Below are positions 35,896 through 45,294 of a DNA stretch of 64,000 nucleotides, one piece after another. The translations under genes were made by a program, and so were the position numbers. A model generated the notes under the pieces. That model worked only from the letters and a program-made list of their open reading frames with translations, searched no databases and was not told the DNA's origin. Position 1 is the first letter of the stretch. Every line of letters begins with the position of its first letter. Source of the stretch: Anoxybacillus mongoliensis (GTDB taxonomy: Bacteria > Bacillota > Bacilli > Bacillales > Anoxybacillaceae). The stretch lies in NCBI RefSeq assembly GCF_014201515.1, contig NZ_JACHEQ010000006.1:95170-159169 (forward strand). Direction: 5' to 3'.

Positions 35896-37386
35896 ATGTC
35901 ACAAAGTAAGCAACGCATTGTCGAAAGCGTTCCCCAACGTGGCTTTTTCGGCCATCCGAGAGGACTTTTCACATTATTTTTTACTGAGTTTTGGGAACGT
36001 TTCTCTTATTATGGTATGCGTGCTATTCTCGTATTTTATATGTATTATGAAGTATCGAAAGGCGGCTTAGGATTAGATGAACCGACTGCTCTAGCGATCA
36101 TGTCCATTTACGGTTCACTCGTTTATATGTCGGGCATTATTGGCGGATGGTTAGCCGACCGATTATTCGGGACAGCAAAAGCTGTGTTTTACGGCGGTAT
36201 TTTAATTATGCTCGGTCACATTGCTTTAGCTGTTCCAGGAAGTGTAACGATGTTTTTTGTTTCGATGGTTTTAATCGTGCTTGGAACGGGATTGCTTAAA
36301 CCAAACGTTTCAAGCGTTGTCGGTGATTTATATGCAGAAGGCGATCACCGTCGCGATGCGGGATTTAGCATTTTTTATATGGGCATTAACCTTGGAGCAT
36401 TTTTAGCTCCGCTCGTTGTTGGAACGGTTGGGATGAAATACAACTTCCATCTCGGCTTTGGTATTGCCGCGATCGGTATGTTTTTCGGACTTCTCGTATT
36501 TATCGGAACGAAAAAGAAAAATCTCGGTCTTGCGGGAACACATATACCAAACCCGTTATCCGCAGATGAAAAGAAAAAAGTGTTCACATGGGGCGCAATC
36601 GGTGTAGCGATCATTGCCTTACTCATTTTCATCGGCTTACAGACAAATACACTAACAATCGATTTGTTTGTATCGCTCGTCGGTATTTTCGGTATTGTCA
36701 TTCCAACGATTTACTTTGTCGTTATGTATCGTAGTCCGAAAACGACAGATGTGGAACGTTCACGCATTATCGCTTATATTCCTTTGTTCATCGCATCAGC
36801 GATGTTCTGGTCGATTCAAGAACAAGGTTCAACCATTTTAGCAACGTATGCAGATAAACGAACACAGTTGCATTTTGCTGGTATCGATCTTTCGCCAGCT
36901 TGGTTCCAATCGTTGAACCCGTTATTTGTCATTACATTTGCCCCGATTTTCGCTTGGCTATGGGTGAAATTAGGGGATAAACAGCCGTCCATTCCAAAGA
37001 AATTTTCTTTAGCGCTATTGTTTGCTGGGTTATCGTTTGTTGTCATTTTATTGCCAGCTTATCTCGGTGGAAACGATTCGTTAGTAAGTCCTCTTTGGCT
37101 CGTGCTAAGCTACTTAATTGTTGTGTTTGGTGAACTATGCTTATCGCCTGTCGGTTTATCCGCAACGACAAAACTTGCTCCGGCGGCGTTTTCAGCTCAA
37201 ACGATGAGCTTATGGTTTTTATCAAGCGCGGCAGCCCAAGCCATTAACGCACAAATCGTGAAGTTTTATACACCAGAAACAGAAATGGCTTATTTCGGAA
37301 CGATCGGTGGAATCGCCATCGTCTTTAGCGTCATTCTTTTCATCATCTCACCAAAAATTGAAAGCTTTATGAAAGGGGTAAAATAA
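35896..37386 (+). CDS. dtpT: Di/tripeptide:proton symporter (POT family)
   Basis: Imports di- and tripeptides with protons. The protein has 496 residues and about fourteen helices. The PTR2 signature is visible as EFWERFSYYGMRAIL near residues 29-43, including the ExxERF proton-coupling motif, and as FSIFYMGINLGAFLAPL in helix 5. GAAAGGGG precedes the ATG. It is a single-gene unit, preceded by 150 bases of very AT-rich DNA and followed by a palindromic terminator. Confidence 0.95.
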   Translation: MSQSKQRIVESVPQRGFFGHPRGLFTLFFTEFWERFSYYGMRAILVFYMYYEVSKGGLGLDEPTALAIMSIYGSLVYMSGIIGGWLADRLFGTAKAVFYGGILIMLGHIALAVPGSVTMFFVSMVLIVLGTGLLKPNVSSVVGDLYAEGDHRRDAGFSIFYMGINLGAFLAPLVVGTVGMKYNFHLGFGIAAIGMFFGLLVFIGTKKKNLGLAGTHIPNPLSADEKKKVFTWGAIGVAIIALLIFIGLQTNTLTIDLFVSLVGIFGIVIPTIYFVVMYRSPKTTDVERSRIIAYIPLFIASAMFWSIQEQGSTILATYADKRTQLHFAGIDLSPAWFQSLNPLFVITFAPIFAWLWVKLGDKQPSIPKKFSLALLFAGLSFVVILLPAYLGGNDSLVSPLWLVLSYLIVVFGELCLSPVGLSATTKLAPAAFSAQTMSLWFLSSAAAQAINAQIVKFYTPETEMAYFGTIGGIAIVFSVILFIISPKIESFMKGVK

Positions 37387-37408
37387 GCGGCTGAATTCAG
37401 CCGCTTTA
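37386..37408. terminator. Bidirectional terminator between dtpT and rlmH
   Basis: Twenty-base perfect palindrome AGCGGCTGAATTCAGCCGCT (37386-37405) with A/T flanks, between convergent genes. Confidence 0.8.
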
Positions 37409-37885
37409 CTTATGATACGGTTCACCTCTGTTAATTCGGAAAGCGCGGTAAATTTGCTCGGTTAAAATGAGACGCATGAGTTGATGCGGAAAAGTCATTT
37501 TTGAAAACGAAAGCGATTCGTTTGCTCGTTTCATGACGTCATCGCTTAAGCCGAGCGAACCACCGATAATAAAAGCAATTTTACTTTTTCCATATGTCGC
37601 TAATCGATCAAGCGTTTGGGCAAACTCTTCTGACGACATCATTTTTCCTTCAATCGCTAAAGCAATAACATGCATGTCATCCGTAACTTTTGCTAAAATA
37701 CGTTCACCTTCTTTCTTTTTGACGAGTTCCATTTGTTGTTCACTTAACTGCTCTGGCGCTTTTTCATCTGCTACTTCCACAATATCCATTTTCGCATAAG
37801 CAGACAACCGTTTTGTATATTCTTCTATTCCTTGTTTTAAATATTTCTCTTTTAACTTACCCACAGCAATAATGTATATATTCAC
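37406..37885 (-). CDS. rlmH: 23S rRNA (pseudouridine1915-N3)-methyltransferase RlmH
   Basis: SPOUT methylase that modifies helix 69 of 23S rRNA on assembled ribosomes. GTG 37885 gives the standard 159-residue product opening [17 protein letters not shown] and has GGGGAT upstream; the open frame before it runs through a DnaA-box cluster and is not coding. [15 protein letters not shown] and the C-terminal [13 protein letters not shown] and EPYHK are typical of the family. It lies on the left edge of the conserved origin-proximal block. Confidence 0.96.
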   Translation of the reverse strand: MNIYIIAVGKLKEKYLKQGIEEYTKRLSAYAKMDIVEVADEKAPEQLSEQQMELVKKKEGERILAKVTDDMHVIALAIEGKMMSSEEFAQTLDRLATYGKSKIAFIIGGSLGLSDDVMKRANESLSFSKMTFPHQLMRLILTEQIYRAFRINRGEPYHK

Positions 37886-37953
37886 AAATGATCCCCACTT
37901 TACAAACATGATATCCACAAGTTTTATCCACATATCCACAACACGAATCCACA
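37878..37953 (+). promoter_or_regulatory. DnaA-box cluster upstream of rlmH
   Basis: Same-strand 9-mers: TTATCCACA (37924), ATATCCACA (37911 and 37932), GAATCCACA (37945) and ATATTCACA (37878). One is an exact DnaA box and the rest differ by one or two bases. Starts at 37911, 37924, 37932 and 37945 are spaced 13, 8 and 13 bases apart. A further exact box lies at 38027, inside the small gene upstream. Confidence 0.6.
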
Positions 37954-37968
37954 TATTGTGCAAAAACA

Positions 37969-38124
37969 TTAGTTCCCTACTATATATGCAGCCCGTTCTT
38001 CACAAAAGTCACACGTGTCTTCTTCTTTATCCACAGAAATTGTTGATATTTCTGGCGCTTGTTGTTTTTCATCCACATACATATCGATAGCGATTTCAAC
38101 ATGTTGCTCGCAACATTTCCACAA
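37969..38124 (-). CDS. CxxH/CxxC small protein (51 aa)
   Basis: The product is 51 residues: a CCEQH motif near the N-terminus, a [10 protein letters not shown] middle and a CDFC pair near the C-terminus, ending AAYIVGN. The CxxH plus CxxC layout suggests one bound zinc. It matches the tiny CxxH/CxxC family found beside rlmH and htrC in Bacillus relatives; function unknown. The start is taken as TTG 38124, six bases after AAGGGGTGG; an upstream ATG at 38145 is in frame but has no ribosome site. Confidence 0.8.
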   Translation of the reverse strand: MWKCCEQHVEIAIDMYVDEKQQAPEISTISVDKEEDTCDFCEERAAYIVGN

Positions 38125-38148
38125 GACGTACCACCCCTTATTCATGAA

Positions 38149-38178
38149 TGAAACGACAGGGAATTCCCTGCCGTTTCA
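38149..38178 (-). terminator. Hairpin after htrC
   Basis: Stem TGAAACGNCAGGG / CCCTGNCGTTTCA around a central AATT, starting at the htrC stop. There is no T-run after it on the minus strand, so it may be a weak terminator or processing hairpin. Confidence 0.6.
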
Positions 38179-39387
38179 TTATAATGATTGTTTCGCTAAT
38201 TTTAACGTCACCGTTTGTTTTTTGCCATCGCGGTAAAATGTTACTTTCATCGTATCGCCAATTTGTTTGCGATTATATAAATGTTTTCTTAATTCGATCA
38301 CATCAGCGATTTTTTCGTCATCTAACGCTACAATGACATCAAACTCACGCAATCCCGCTTGCGCAGCTGGCGAGCCCGGTACAACTTGTAAAATAGCTAC
38401 GCCTTCTTTGACGTTTGCTGGTAAATGAAGTGTCTGTTGCCAATGATATGCTGGGATGTCGCTTAATGAACGCAATTCTACGCCCATATATGGACGGCGA
38501 ACTTGTCCAAACTTCTCTAAATCCGCAATAATTGGTTTAGCATAATTAATTGGAATGGATAATCCGATTCCTTCAACAGCTTCTTGAGCAATTTTCATTG
38601 AGTTAATTCCAATGACTTGCCCTTCGATATTTACAAGCGCACCACCGCTGTTTCCAGGGTTAATGGCAGCGTCTGTTTGCAATACTTCCGCATGCCAATC
38701 TGGAATACCGTCTTGGTCAATATCAATTGGAATCGTCCGGTTTACTCCTGAGATGATTCCTTGTGTTACAGAGCCTGCGAATTGTAAGCCAAGTGGGTTT
38801 CCAACCGCAATGACCGGTTCTCCTACTTTCACGACATCAGAATTTCCGAATTCAGCTACATTTGTTACGTGTTTTGCGTCAATTTCTAATACGGCCAAAT
38901 CTGTCCACACATCGCTCCCAAGTAAGCGGGCTGGCACTTTTGTTCCGTCGCTTAAACTTACTTCCACACGGCTGGCACCTTCAACAACGTGATGGTTCGT
39001 TACGATATATGCCTTATTTCCTTCTTTTTTATAAATGACTCCTGAGCCTGTTCCAGCTTCCCCGCCTTCTGACCAAAAACTTGCTTCTTGAATATTTACA
39101 ATGCCAACAACCGCATTTGATACTTTATTCACCGCTTTTGTTACTTGAGTCACAACATCGACTGCTACACTTTTATCTACTTTTGGCTGCTCCGTCACAG
39201 TCGTCTGTTTTTCTTCCGTTTGTTCAAGTTTATAAGGTAAAATATCCCATTTAACTAACGAAGGAATAGAGACAACGACAATCATTCCGCCTAAAATAGC
39301 CCCGACTATTCCCGCTAAAAAAGCTCCACCACGATTGCCTTTTTGTTTTTGACGAATATGTTCGTAATGATCATCATAATAGCCCAT
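38179..39387 (-). CDS. htrC: Membrane-anchored serine protease HtrC (DegP/HtrA family)
   Basis: Extracytoplasmic quality-control protease of 402 residues. One N-terminal membrane helix lies at about 22-44, followed by a variable linker, a trypsin-like domain with the catalytic triad His in VTNHHVV, Asp in TDLAVLEI and Ser in NPGNSGGAL, and a C-terminal PDZ domain (about 300-395). It sits at the end of the walRKHIJ cluster as in B. subtilis (yyxA/htrC), separated from walJ by about 100 bases that probably hold its own promoter. Confidence 0.95.
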   Translation of the reverse strand: MGYYDDHYEHIRQKQKGNRGGAFLAGIVGAILGGMIVVVSIPSLVKWDILPYKLEQTEEKQTTVTEQPKVDKSVAVDVVTQVTKAVNKVSNAVVGIVNIQEASFWSEGGEAGTGSGVIYKKEGNKAYIVTNHHVVEGASRVEVSLSDGTKVPARLLGSDVWTDLAVLEIDAKHVTNVAEFGNSDVVKVGEPVIAVGNPLGLQFAGSVTQGIISGVNRTIPIDIDQDGIPDWHAEVLQTDAAINPGNSGGALVNIEGQVIGINSMKIAQEAVEGIGLSIPINYAKPIIADLEKFGQVRRPYMGVELRSLSDIPAYHWQQTLHLPANVKEGVAILQVVPGSPAAQAGLREFDVIVALDDEKIADVIELRKHLYNRKQIGDTMKVTFYRDGKKQTVTLKLAKQSL

Positions 39388-39499
39388 CTTTCACCCGTCC
39401 TTTCTTTATAAAATATTGACCCCTTTTCCATTATAACCTTCTTTTCCCCTAAGCATCTAACAATATACATACGACATGTTGGTGAAAAAAAGGTGAAAT

Positions 39500-40288
39500 T
39501 TATACTGAAATCAGTGCCGTCGGACGAGCTGGATCTGTGTCATACAGTTGAAAAGATTCTCCGACAACTATTCCTTTTCGCTCAAGCGTCTGGGACACTG
39601 TCATTCGTGCTAATTCTTTCATATTGTTATCTTGGCTTAAATGCGCTAAATAAATGCGCTTTGTTTTATCACCAATGACGTCTGCTAAAGCAAGACCTGC
39701 GTCCTCATTGGATACGTGCCCGACGTCACTTAAAATACGTCGCTTAATGTTCCATGGATATTTTCCCATACGCAACATTTCTACGTCGTGGTTACTTTCA
39801 AATACAAATACATCCGCATGACGAATGACATCTTTCATGCGCTCGCTCACATACCCTGTATCCGTAATGAGAGCTAACTTTTTTCCCTCATAATGAAACA
39901 CATAAAACATCGGCTCCACAGCATCGTGAGACACACCGAACGATTCAACATCCAAATCTCCAAATGTACGAACAGAACCCGTTGGAAAAATAAATTTTTG
40001 CTCAAGCGGGATGTCACCGATGAACCCGTCCATCGCTTTCCAAGTCTTTTCATTCGCATAAATCGGTAAGCGATATTTGCGAGCAATAACACCTAGTCCT
40101 TTAATATGGTCGCTATGTTCATGTGTCACTAAAATACCAGTTACATCTTGAATGCGGCGATCAATATGGGCAAATAATTGTTCTAATTGTTTGCCGCTTA
40201 ACCCAGCATCAACAAGCAATCGCTCCCGTTTCGTTTCTACGTAAAAAGCGTTGCCTGTACTGCCGCTTGCTAAAACGCTAAACCTCAT
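39500..40288 (-). CDS. walJ: Metallo-beta-lactamase fold protein WalJ (YycJ)
   Basis: Metal-dependent hydrolase of 262 residues with the HxHxDH signature in [13 protein letters not shown] and the opening [18 protein letters not shown]. In Bacillus WalJ/YycJ is a 5' to 3' DNA exonuclease-like protein tied to cell-cycle control. ATG 40288 with GGAG eight bases upstream is chosen over GTG 40297, which overlaps the walI stop. It is the fifth gene of the wal operon. Confidence 0.93.
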   Translation of the reverse strand: MRFSVLASGSTGNAFYVETKRERLLVDAGLSGKQLEQLFAHIDRRIQDVTGILVTHEHSDHIKGLGVIARKYRLPIYANEKTWKAMDGFIGDIPLEQKFIFPTGSVRTFGDLDVESFGVSHDAVEPMFYVFHYEGKKLALITDTGYVSERMKDVIRHADVFVFESNHDVEMLRMGKYPWNIKRRILSDVGHVSNEDAGLALADVIGDKTKRIYLAHLSQDNNMKELARMTVSQTLERKGIVVGESFQLYDTDPARPTALISV

Positions 40289-40293
40289 GTTAT

Positions 40294-41079
40294 TCACTCC
40301 AACACTTTATTTTCATCGCTAATGACTTGTCCTTCAAATGCGTTCACATAATAATCTGTTTTTCCATTTACAACAACGTGCCATGTCGGTGTTAATACTT
40401 GCGAAGTCGTAAACTGAACGAGCGCATAGTATCCCAGATCGATTTTTGTTACTCGATCGCCCGGCTTTAAGTAATTTCGCTTATACAACGTCTCTAATGC
40501 TTTAATCGCCGGCAAAATTTCTTGTTTTTTCTCGTTTTTCTCTAAATCAACGAGCAACGTTTGTTCATAGCCAACCATTTCATTTCGATCATTCACATAA
40601 ATAAGCAACATACTGCTCACATTTTTATAGATGGTTTTCCCTTCATATTGTTGAAAATAAATGAGCGCTTGTAAGTCTTCATCATACTTCCAAAATGTAT
40701 ATTGATCACCTGCAATTATATTTTGTCTTAAAAACTCTGTTAGGCGATAGCCGTCTTTTGGATCTTGTAGCGGCACAGGTTTAATAAAATGAGCTTGCAA
40801 AACGGTTTCGTTTGCCGCTTCAACTTGTTGGTTTGGCAAATTTTTTACTTCTTCTTCCGTAAACGTTTTACTTTTCCCACTAACGTATGTCGCTTTCGTG
40901 ATCTCTTTTGGTAAATCGACATATGTAATGCCATCCGCTTCGAGCTGTTCCTCGATAGTCGCTTCCAAAATCACATCAAGCTGGCTACTATTTTTTTTCT
41001 GGATGAATTGGTAACCTAAAAATATATCCAGAATGAGAAATGTAATAATAAAAATCGTTTTCGTTTTACTCCAATCCAA
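40294..41079 (-). CDS. walI: WalRK regulator WalI (YycI)
   Basis: Single-pass membrane protein with an extracytoplasmic domain that, with WalH, restrains the WalK kinase. TTG 41079 gives the family opening [18 protein letters not shown] and has GAGGGG upstream; an ATG 21 bases earlier has no ribosome site. The product is 261 residues: N-terminal membrane helix (5-25) and the rest outside. It overlaps walH by 14 bases. Confidence 0.93.
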   Translation of the reverse strand: MDWSKTKTIFIITFLILDIFLGYQFIQKKNSSQLDVILEATIEEQLEADGITYVDLPKEITKATYVSGKSKTFTEEEVKNLPNQQVEAANETVLQAHFIKPVPLQDPKDGYRLTEFLRQNIIAGDQYTFWKYDEDLQALIYFQQYEGKTIYKNVSSMLLIYVNDRNEMVGYEQTLLVDLEKNEKKQEILPAIKALETLYKRNYLKPGDRVTKIDLGYYALVQFTTSQVLTPTWHVVVNGKTDYYVNAFEGQVISDENKVLE

Positions 41080-42403
41080 TGATATCCCCTCTTCGTTCAT
41101 CTGTCGTCATCACAATTTTTCGCCACGTTCCATTATACAAACAATACCAGCTCGGCTCTAACATGACGATATTTTCTCGCTCCGAATCACGAACGAGCTC
41201 ATAGCCAATCGCAATATCGTCAATGAATTCATGTTGAATATTTTTTTGCTTTTTCAACTGATCAATGACTTCATATCCGGAGGAAAGTGTAATTGGTAAA
41301 CTTACTCGGTCAGGAATGGCCAATGTGAATAACGGACGTTGGTAATTCATAATCTCATTTTCTCCCCATATTTGCACAATTTCTGCCATTCCATAACGAT
41401 TAAATACAGGGTAGCCATTGGCAAACAAACGAAAGGTTACCTTTCTTCCATTTTCGTCTAACTGATCAAAATAATACGTATCCGTCCAACCGCCATGATC
41501 GTTCACAAAATCAATGCTCTTTTGCAAAACCGTCGGATCCGCCGCCTTTATCTCGCCACGGGCAGCTGGATTGACATACAACAACAATTTTTTGGATAAA
41601 TCAACATCCATTAAACGCGACCCGTCTGTATACTCCTCACCAAAATTGAGTACATCTTTTTTCACAAAACTTGGGTCTGTAAATAATGCATCTTTAAAAC
41701 GATCGCTACTTAACTCGTCCATGTAGTATTGCAATCGGTTTAATACGAGGGGACGAGCGGGTAAAAACAACGATTTTGTCTCGCTAATGTCATAAGATAA
41801 AAAAGGTGTGTAACGTTCTGCCCGCGCATAATATGTTTGTTTCAAATTTTCAATCACCGCATCTTGAACAACCGCTTTATATATACGCTTCTCATTGGCA
41901 GATACGAAATAGACATTCATTTCTTCTTCGTTTTCATTCATCGGAATGATGATGCGATCAAACTGAACTTTTTCGATGTCCTGGTCTTCAAATTGAAATA
42001 TCGTTCGATACATTTCGATCGGTATGTCATCAGGATAAATAATTTCAATTTTTCCTTTCCCATGTATAAACGAAAGAAACTGTTCTTTTTTAATTGTGCT
42101 TGATATATTTTCGAAATGATCGAACGTCCAATTTTTCATCTCTTTCATAAATTTATAAATATCCGAGTGATGTGTCATTCCATAATGTTGTTCATTTTTA
42201 TGAATAAAAATATAACGTGGCTGAATAACCGTACTATAATCAACAGCAACATTGCTGACAGGGACGTTTTGAATGTATTTTGCGTTTTCAATAAAGTCAT
42301 ATTTCGGCTGATACGTCCATAAACTCCACGTTAAAAAAACGCTCGTACATACAAGAATCGTCAATACAATGGACTTAATCGTTTCGTATTTCATCGTTTT
42401 CAT
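41066..42403 (-). CDS. walH: WalRK regulator WalH (YycH)
   Basis: A 445-residue protein with one N-terminal membrane helix (about 7-27) and a large outside portion. In Bacillus its helix contacts WalK and WalI to lower kinase activity. Family segments such as YQPKYDFIENAKYIQNV and ELSSDRFKDALFTDPSFV are seen. It overlaps walK by four bases and walI by 14, so the whole operon is translationally coupled. Confidence 0.93.
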   Translation of the reverse strand: MKTMKYETIKSIVLTILVCTSVFLTWSLWTYQPKYDFIENAKYIQNVPVSNVAVDYSTVIQPRYIFIHKNEQHYGMTHHSDIYKFMKEMKNWTFDHFENISSTIKKEQFLSFIHGKGKIEIIYPDDIPIEMYRTIFQFEDQDIEKVQFDRIIIPMNENEEEMNVYFVSANEKRIYKAVVQDAVIENLKQTYYARAERYTPFLSYDISETKSLFLPARPLVLNRLQYYMDELSSDRFKDALFTDPSFVKKDVLNFGEEYTDGSRLMDVDLSKKLLLYVNPAARGEIKAADPTVLQKSIDFVNDHGGWTDTYYFDQLDENGRKVTFRLFANGYPVFNRYGMAEIVQIWGENEIMNYQRPLFTLAIPDRVSLPITLSSGYEVIDQLKKQKNIQHEFIDDIAIGYELVRDSERENIVMLEPSWYCLYNGTWRKIVMTTDERRGDIIGLE

Positions 42404-44214
42404 CCTTTTTTCTGTTGTTCAATCGGCAAAGTAAAGTAAATAGTTGTCCCTTTTCTTTCTTGGCTTTCGGCCCAAATACGTCCTCCATGTGCGACGACAA
42501 CTTCTTTTGCAATGGCCAGACCTAGTCCTGTTCCACCGAGTTTACGTGAGCGCGCCTTATCGACACGATAAAAACGCTCAAAAATTTTAGATAAATCCGA
42601 TTTTGGAATGCCTACACCCTCATCTTTTACACTTACTTCAATATAGTCCGTTTTTTTTCTTACTCGAAACGTAATTTTCCCTCCTTGTGGAGAGTATTTT
42701 AAGGCGTTAGAAATAATGTTATCGAGTACTTGAGTAATTTTGTCTTCATCCATATATACAATTATTTTCTCATCCGGGAAATCTCGAACAAACGAAACAT
42801 TCTCTTTTTTTGTTAATTCAAATCGATCAATGACTTTATGGAAATACGGGATAAAATGTACACGTGTTTTTTTCAATTTATAATCTTTACTGTCGAGCTT
42901 AGAAAGCTGCAACAAGTCATTGACAAGACGAATCATTCGTTCTGTTTCATTTTGCGTCACCTCAATAAACCTCGGGGCAATCTCCTCATCCCGCCATGCT
43001 CCATCTGCGAGCGCCTCTAAATAACTGCGCATCGTCGTTAGTGGCGTTCGCAATTCATGCGAAACATTCGCTACAAACTCTCGACGATCACGATCAATTT
43101 TTTCGTGTTCCGTAATGTCATGCAACACAACAATTAATCCGTTCACAAATCCTTTTTCTTTTTGAATCACAGATAAAGAGGCACGTAAAATGTACATTTC
43201 GTCGTCTGTACTAAAATCTAAAATTAATGTTTCACGTTCTTCAATTAACGTTTCGAACGTATATTGTTCATCTAATCCTAATACCGTCACAATCGGTGCA
43301 GAAAGCACTGTTTCACGTGAAACATTTAAAATGTTTAGCGCAGCATCGTTAATTAAAATAATTCGTCCTTTTCTATCTGTTGCAATCACACCATCTGTCA
43401 TGTGCGTTAATACCGATTCTAACTTACGACGCTCTCCTTCTGTCGTCGCTTGCGCTTCTTGCAATTTTTTCGTTAAGTTGTTAAAACTAAGCGCAAGTTG
43501 TCCAATTTCATCGTATCCATATACTTTTACTTTTCGTGAGAAATTACCTTTTGCCATCGCTAATGCTTGTTTACGCATATCTGAAATCGGACGTGTAATG
43601 GTCTGTGCCAACAAAATGCCTAACAACGCAGTAATGACTAAAGCAATTCCTGTTCCTGTGGCTAAAATATTATTAATTTGCCTCATTTGCGCAAAAACAT
43701 TTTCCATCGAAGCAATGACATAAATTGCCCCTTTAATTTCATTTTTCACCTTAATAGGCGTAGAAGAAATATACATGCGGTGACCTGTCTTTGGATCAAC
43801 AAGCATTTTTTCTGTCATTTCGCCCGCCACTAACGTTCGTTTAATTAGCAAGTCTGTCGTCCGCTTTCCTACAATATTTTGATTATATGGATTCGATGTC
43901 CCTAATACTTTACTTTTATGATCAATGACGCGCACTTCAGAAATATCTTGTGACACGAAATCTTGTAAAATAGAACGAATTTCTTCTTCGATCGTAGGGC
44001 TTTTTTTATCACGCTCTTTATTCATTTCTTGTTCGATGTTATAAGCAAGTAAAATGACACGTTCGTTTAATGAGTTTTTAAAGTTTTCAACAAGTTGTGC
44101 TTCCAATTGGCGCACGAAATAAGCCCCGATAATTTGCATTGCAATTAAAATAAGCAAAATGTAAATCAAGGCAAATTTCACATGAATCGATTGAAATATA
44201 CTTACCTTTCTCAT
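42400..44214 (-). CDS. walK: Sensor histidine kinase WalK
   Basis: Essential cell-wall homeostasis kinase of 604 residues. Helix 1 lies at 14-34, the extracytoplasmic sensor at 35-183, helix 2 at 184-204, then HAMP, a PAS domain (about 262-370), HisKA with phospho-acceptor H386 in VSHELRTP, and an ATPase domain with N and G boxes. In the PAS domain H271, D274, H365 and E369 line up with the zinc ligands reported for S. aureus WalK. An exact parS site (43309-43324) lies within the coding sequence of the PAS domain. It follows walR by four bases. Confidence 0.97.
   Translation of the reverse strand: MRKVSIFQSIHVKFALIYILLILIAMQIIGAYFVRQLEAQLVENFKNSLNERVILLAYNIEQEMNKERDKKSPTIEEEIRSILQDFVSQDISEVRVIDHKSKVLGTSNPYNQNIVGKRTTDLLIKRTLVAGEMTEKMLVDPKTGHRMYISSTPIKVKNEIKGAIYVIASMENVFAQMRQINNILATGTGIALVITALLGILLAQTITRPISDMRKQALAMAKGNFSRKVKVYGYDEIGQLALSFNNLTKKLQEAQATTEGERRKLESVLTHMTDGVIATDRKGRIILINDAALNILNVSRETVLSAPIVTVLGLDEQYTFETLIEERETLILDFSTDDEMYILRASLSVIQKEKGFVNGLIVVLHDITEHEKIDRDRREFVANVSHELRTPLTTMRSYLEALADGAWRDEEIAPRFIEVTQNETERMIRLVNDLLQLSKLDSKDYKLKKTRVHFIPYFHKVIDRFELTKKENVSFVRDFPDEKIIVYMDEDKITQVLDNIISNALKYSPQGGKITFRVRKKTDYIEVSVKDEGVGIPKSDLSKIFERFYRVDKARSRKLGGTGLGLAIAKEVVVAHGGRIWAESQERKGTTIYFTLPIEQQKKG
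43309..43324. promoter_or_regulatory. parS site within walK
   Basis: TGTTTCACGTGAAACA, a fully palindromic 16-base match to the Spo0J/ParB binding consensus TGTTNCACGTGAAACA. It would load ParB and SMC near the origin. Confidence 0.93.
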
Positions 44215-44218
44215 GCGG

Positions 44219-44923
44219 TTACTCCTGTTCTGGATTTCGCAAATAATATCCTACCCCACGTCTTGTCACAATCCACGTTGGGTGCGAAGGGTTATCTTCG
44301 ATTTTTTCACGCAAACGTCGAACAGTTACATCTACAGTGCGTACATCACCAAAGTAGTCGTATCCCCATACCGTTTGCAGTAAATGTTCACGCGTCATCA
44401 CTTGTCCAATATGTTTTGCTAAATAGTGAAGAAGTTCAAATTCCCGATGCGTTAGTTCAATCTGCTCTCCTCGTTTCGATACAGTATAAGCATCTGGATG
44501 TATGGTGAGCGAGCCAATTTTTATTTCACTTATTTCTTTTACATCTTGTTCTTGTCTTTGTTGGTGACGCCGTAAATTAGCTTTGACACGCGCTAACAGT
44601 TCGCGTGTGCTAAATGGTTTCGTAACGTAATCGTCTGCGCCAAGTTCTAGCCCAAGCACCTTATCAATTTCAGAATCTTTCGCTGTCAACATAATAATCG
44701 GCATATCATATTTTTTACGAATTTCGCGACATACTTCCATTCCATCTTTTTGAGGTAGCATAATATCTAATAAAATTAAATCAGGCTGAATGTCTTCTAC
44801 TTTTTGTAGCGCTTCCACACCGTCATATGCACAATGTACGTCGTATCCTTCTTTTCTTAAATTAAATTGCAAAATATCAGCAATCGGTTTTTCATCATCA
44901 ACAACTAAAATTTTTTTCTCCAT
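44219..44923 (-). CDS. walR: Response regulator WalR
   Basis: OmpR-type regulator of cell-wall hydrolases and division, of 234 residues. The receiver domain has phospho-acceptor D53 in LLDIMLP, with D9/D10 and K102 region TKPF. The C-terminal winged helix (about 135-232) contains [15 protein letters not shown] and [12 protein letters not shown]. It is the first gene of the walRKHIJ operon, with a promoter at 44959-44986 overlapping the tail of the upstream tRNA terminator. Confidence 0.98.
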   Translation of the reverse strand: MEKKILVVDDEKPIADILQFNLRKEGYDVHCAYDGVEALQKVEDIQPDLILLDIMLPQKDGMEVCREIRKKYDMPIIMLTAKDSEIDKVLGLELGADDYVTKPFSTRELLARVKANLRRHQQRQEQDVKEISEIKIGSLTIHPDAYTVSKRGEQIELTHREFELLHYLAKHIGQVMTREHLLQTVWGYDYFGDVRTVDVTVRRLREKIEDNPSHPTWIVTRRGVGYYLRNPEQE

Positions 44924-44958
44924 GTATATTCACTCCCCCAAAAGACATATTTACATAT

Positions 44959-44986
44959 AGTGTACCATGTCACCATTATAAAACAA
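44959..44986 (-). promoter_or_regulatory. Promoter of the wal operon
   Basis: Minus strand TTGTTT (44981-44986), 16-base spacer, TACACT (44959-44964), 36 bases before walR. Confidence 0.65.
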
Positions 44987-45017
44987 AAAAGCATAGACAC
45001 ACATATGTATCTATGCT
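44983..45017 (-). terminator. Terminator after the tRNA pair
   Basis: Stem AGCATAGA / TCTATGCT (44990-45017, with inner pairing) followed on the minus strand by TTTTTTGTTT. Confidence 0.85.
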
Positions 45018-45023
45018 TACAAG

Positions 45024-45096
45024 TGGCTCGGGACGGAATCGAACCGCCGACACAAGGATTTTCAGTCCTTTGCTCTACCGACTGAGCTACCGAGCC
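45024..45096 (-). tRNA. tRNA-Phe (GAA)
   Basis: A 73-base cloverleaf: acceptor GGCTCGG/CCGAGCC, anticodon loop CTGAAAA with anticodon GAA, T-loop TTCGATT, discriminator A. The 3' CCA is not encoded. Confidence 0.97.
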
Positions 45097-45122
45097 ATAT
45101 AAGTAAACTATTTCAATAAAAA

Positions 45123-45198
45123 TGGCGGTTCCGACGGGATTCGAACCCGCGATCTCCTGCGTGACAGGCAGGCATGTTAACCCCTACACCACGGAACC
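45123..45198 (-). tRNA. tRNA-Asp (GTC)
   Basis: A 76-base cloverleaf including an encoded CCA: acceptor GGTTCCG/CGGAACC, anticodon loop CTGTCAC with anticodon GTC, T-loop TTCGAAT, discriminator G. First of a two-tRNA transcript with tRNA-Phe. Confidence 0.97.
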
Positions 45199-45219
45199 GC
45201 ATTTCAACAGACATCTATT

Positions 45220-45248
45220 ATTGTACTATATAATTAAAAATAAAACAA
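45220..45248 (-). promoter_or_regulatory. Promoter of the tRNA-Asp/tRNA-Phe unit
   Basis: Minus strand TTGTTT (45243-45248), 17-base spacer, TACAAT (45220-45225), about 20 bases before the tRNA-Asp 5' end. Confidence 0.75.
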
Positions 45249-45252
45249 TAGT

Positions 45253-45289
45253 TTTTTAAAAAACACGTCGATGATTTGCTCATCGACGT
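45253..45289 (-). terminator. Terminator after purA
   Basis: Ten-base stem ACGTCGATGA / TCATCGACGT (45265-45274 and 45280-45289) followed on the minus strand by GTTTTTTAAAAAAC. Confidence 0.92.
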
Positions 45290-45294
45290 ATTTT

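Noticed and set aside
37886-37969. N-terminal extension of RlmH (28 extra residues)
   Set aside because: It would be encoded by the DnaA-box cluster; the GTG at 37885 gives the exact 159-residue family length.
42772-42785. Possible Noc-binding site (CCGGGAAAT)
   Set aside because: Only the right half of ATTTCCCGGGAAAT is present.
43190-43723. 177-codon open frame on the + strand
   Set aside because: Antisense to walK; no ribosome site.
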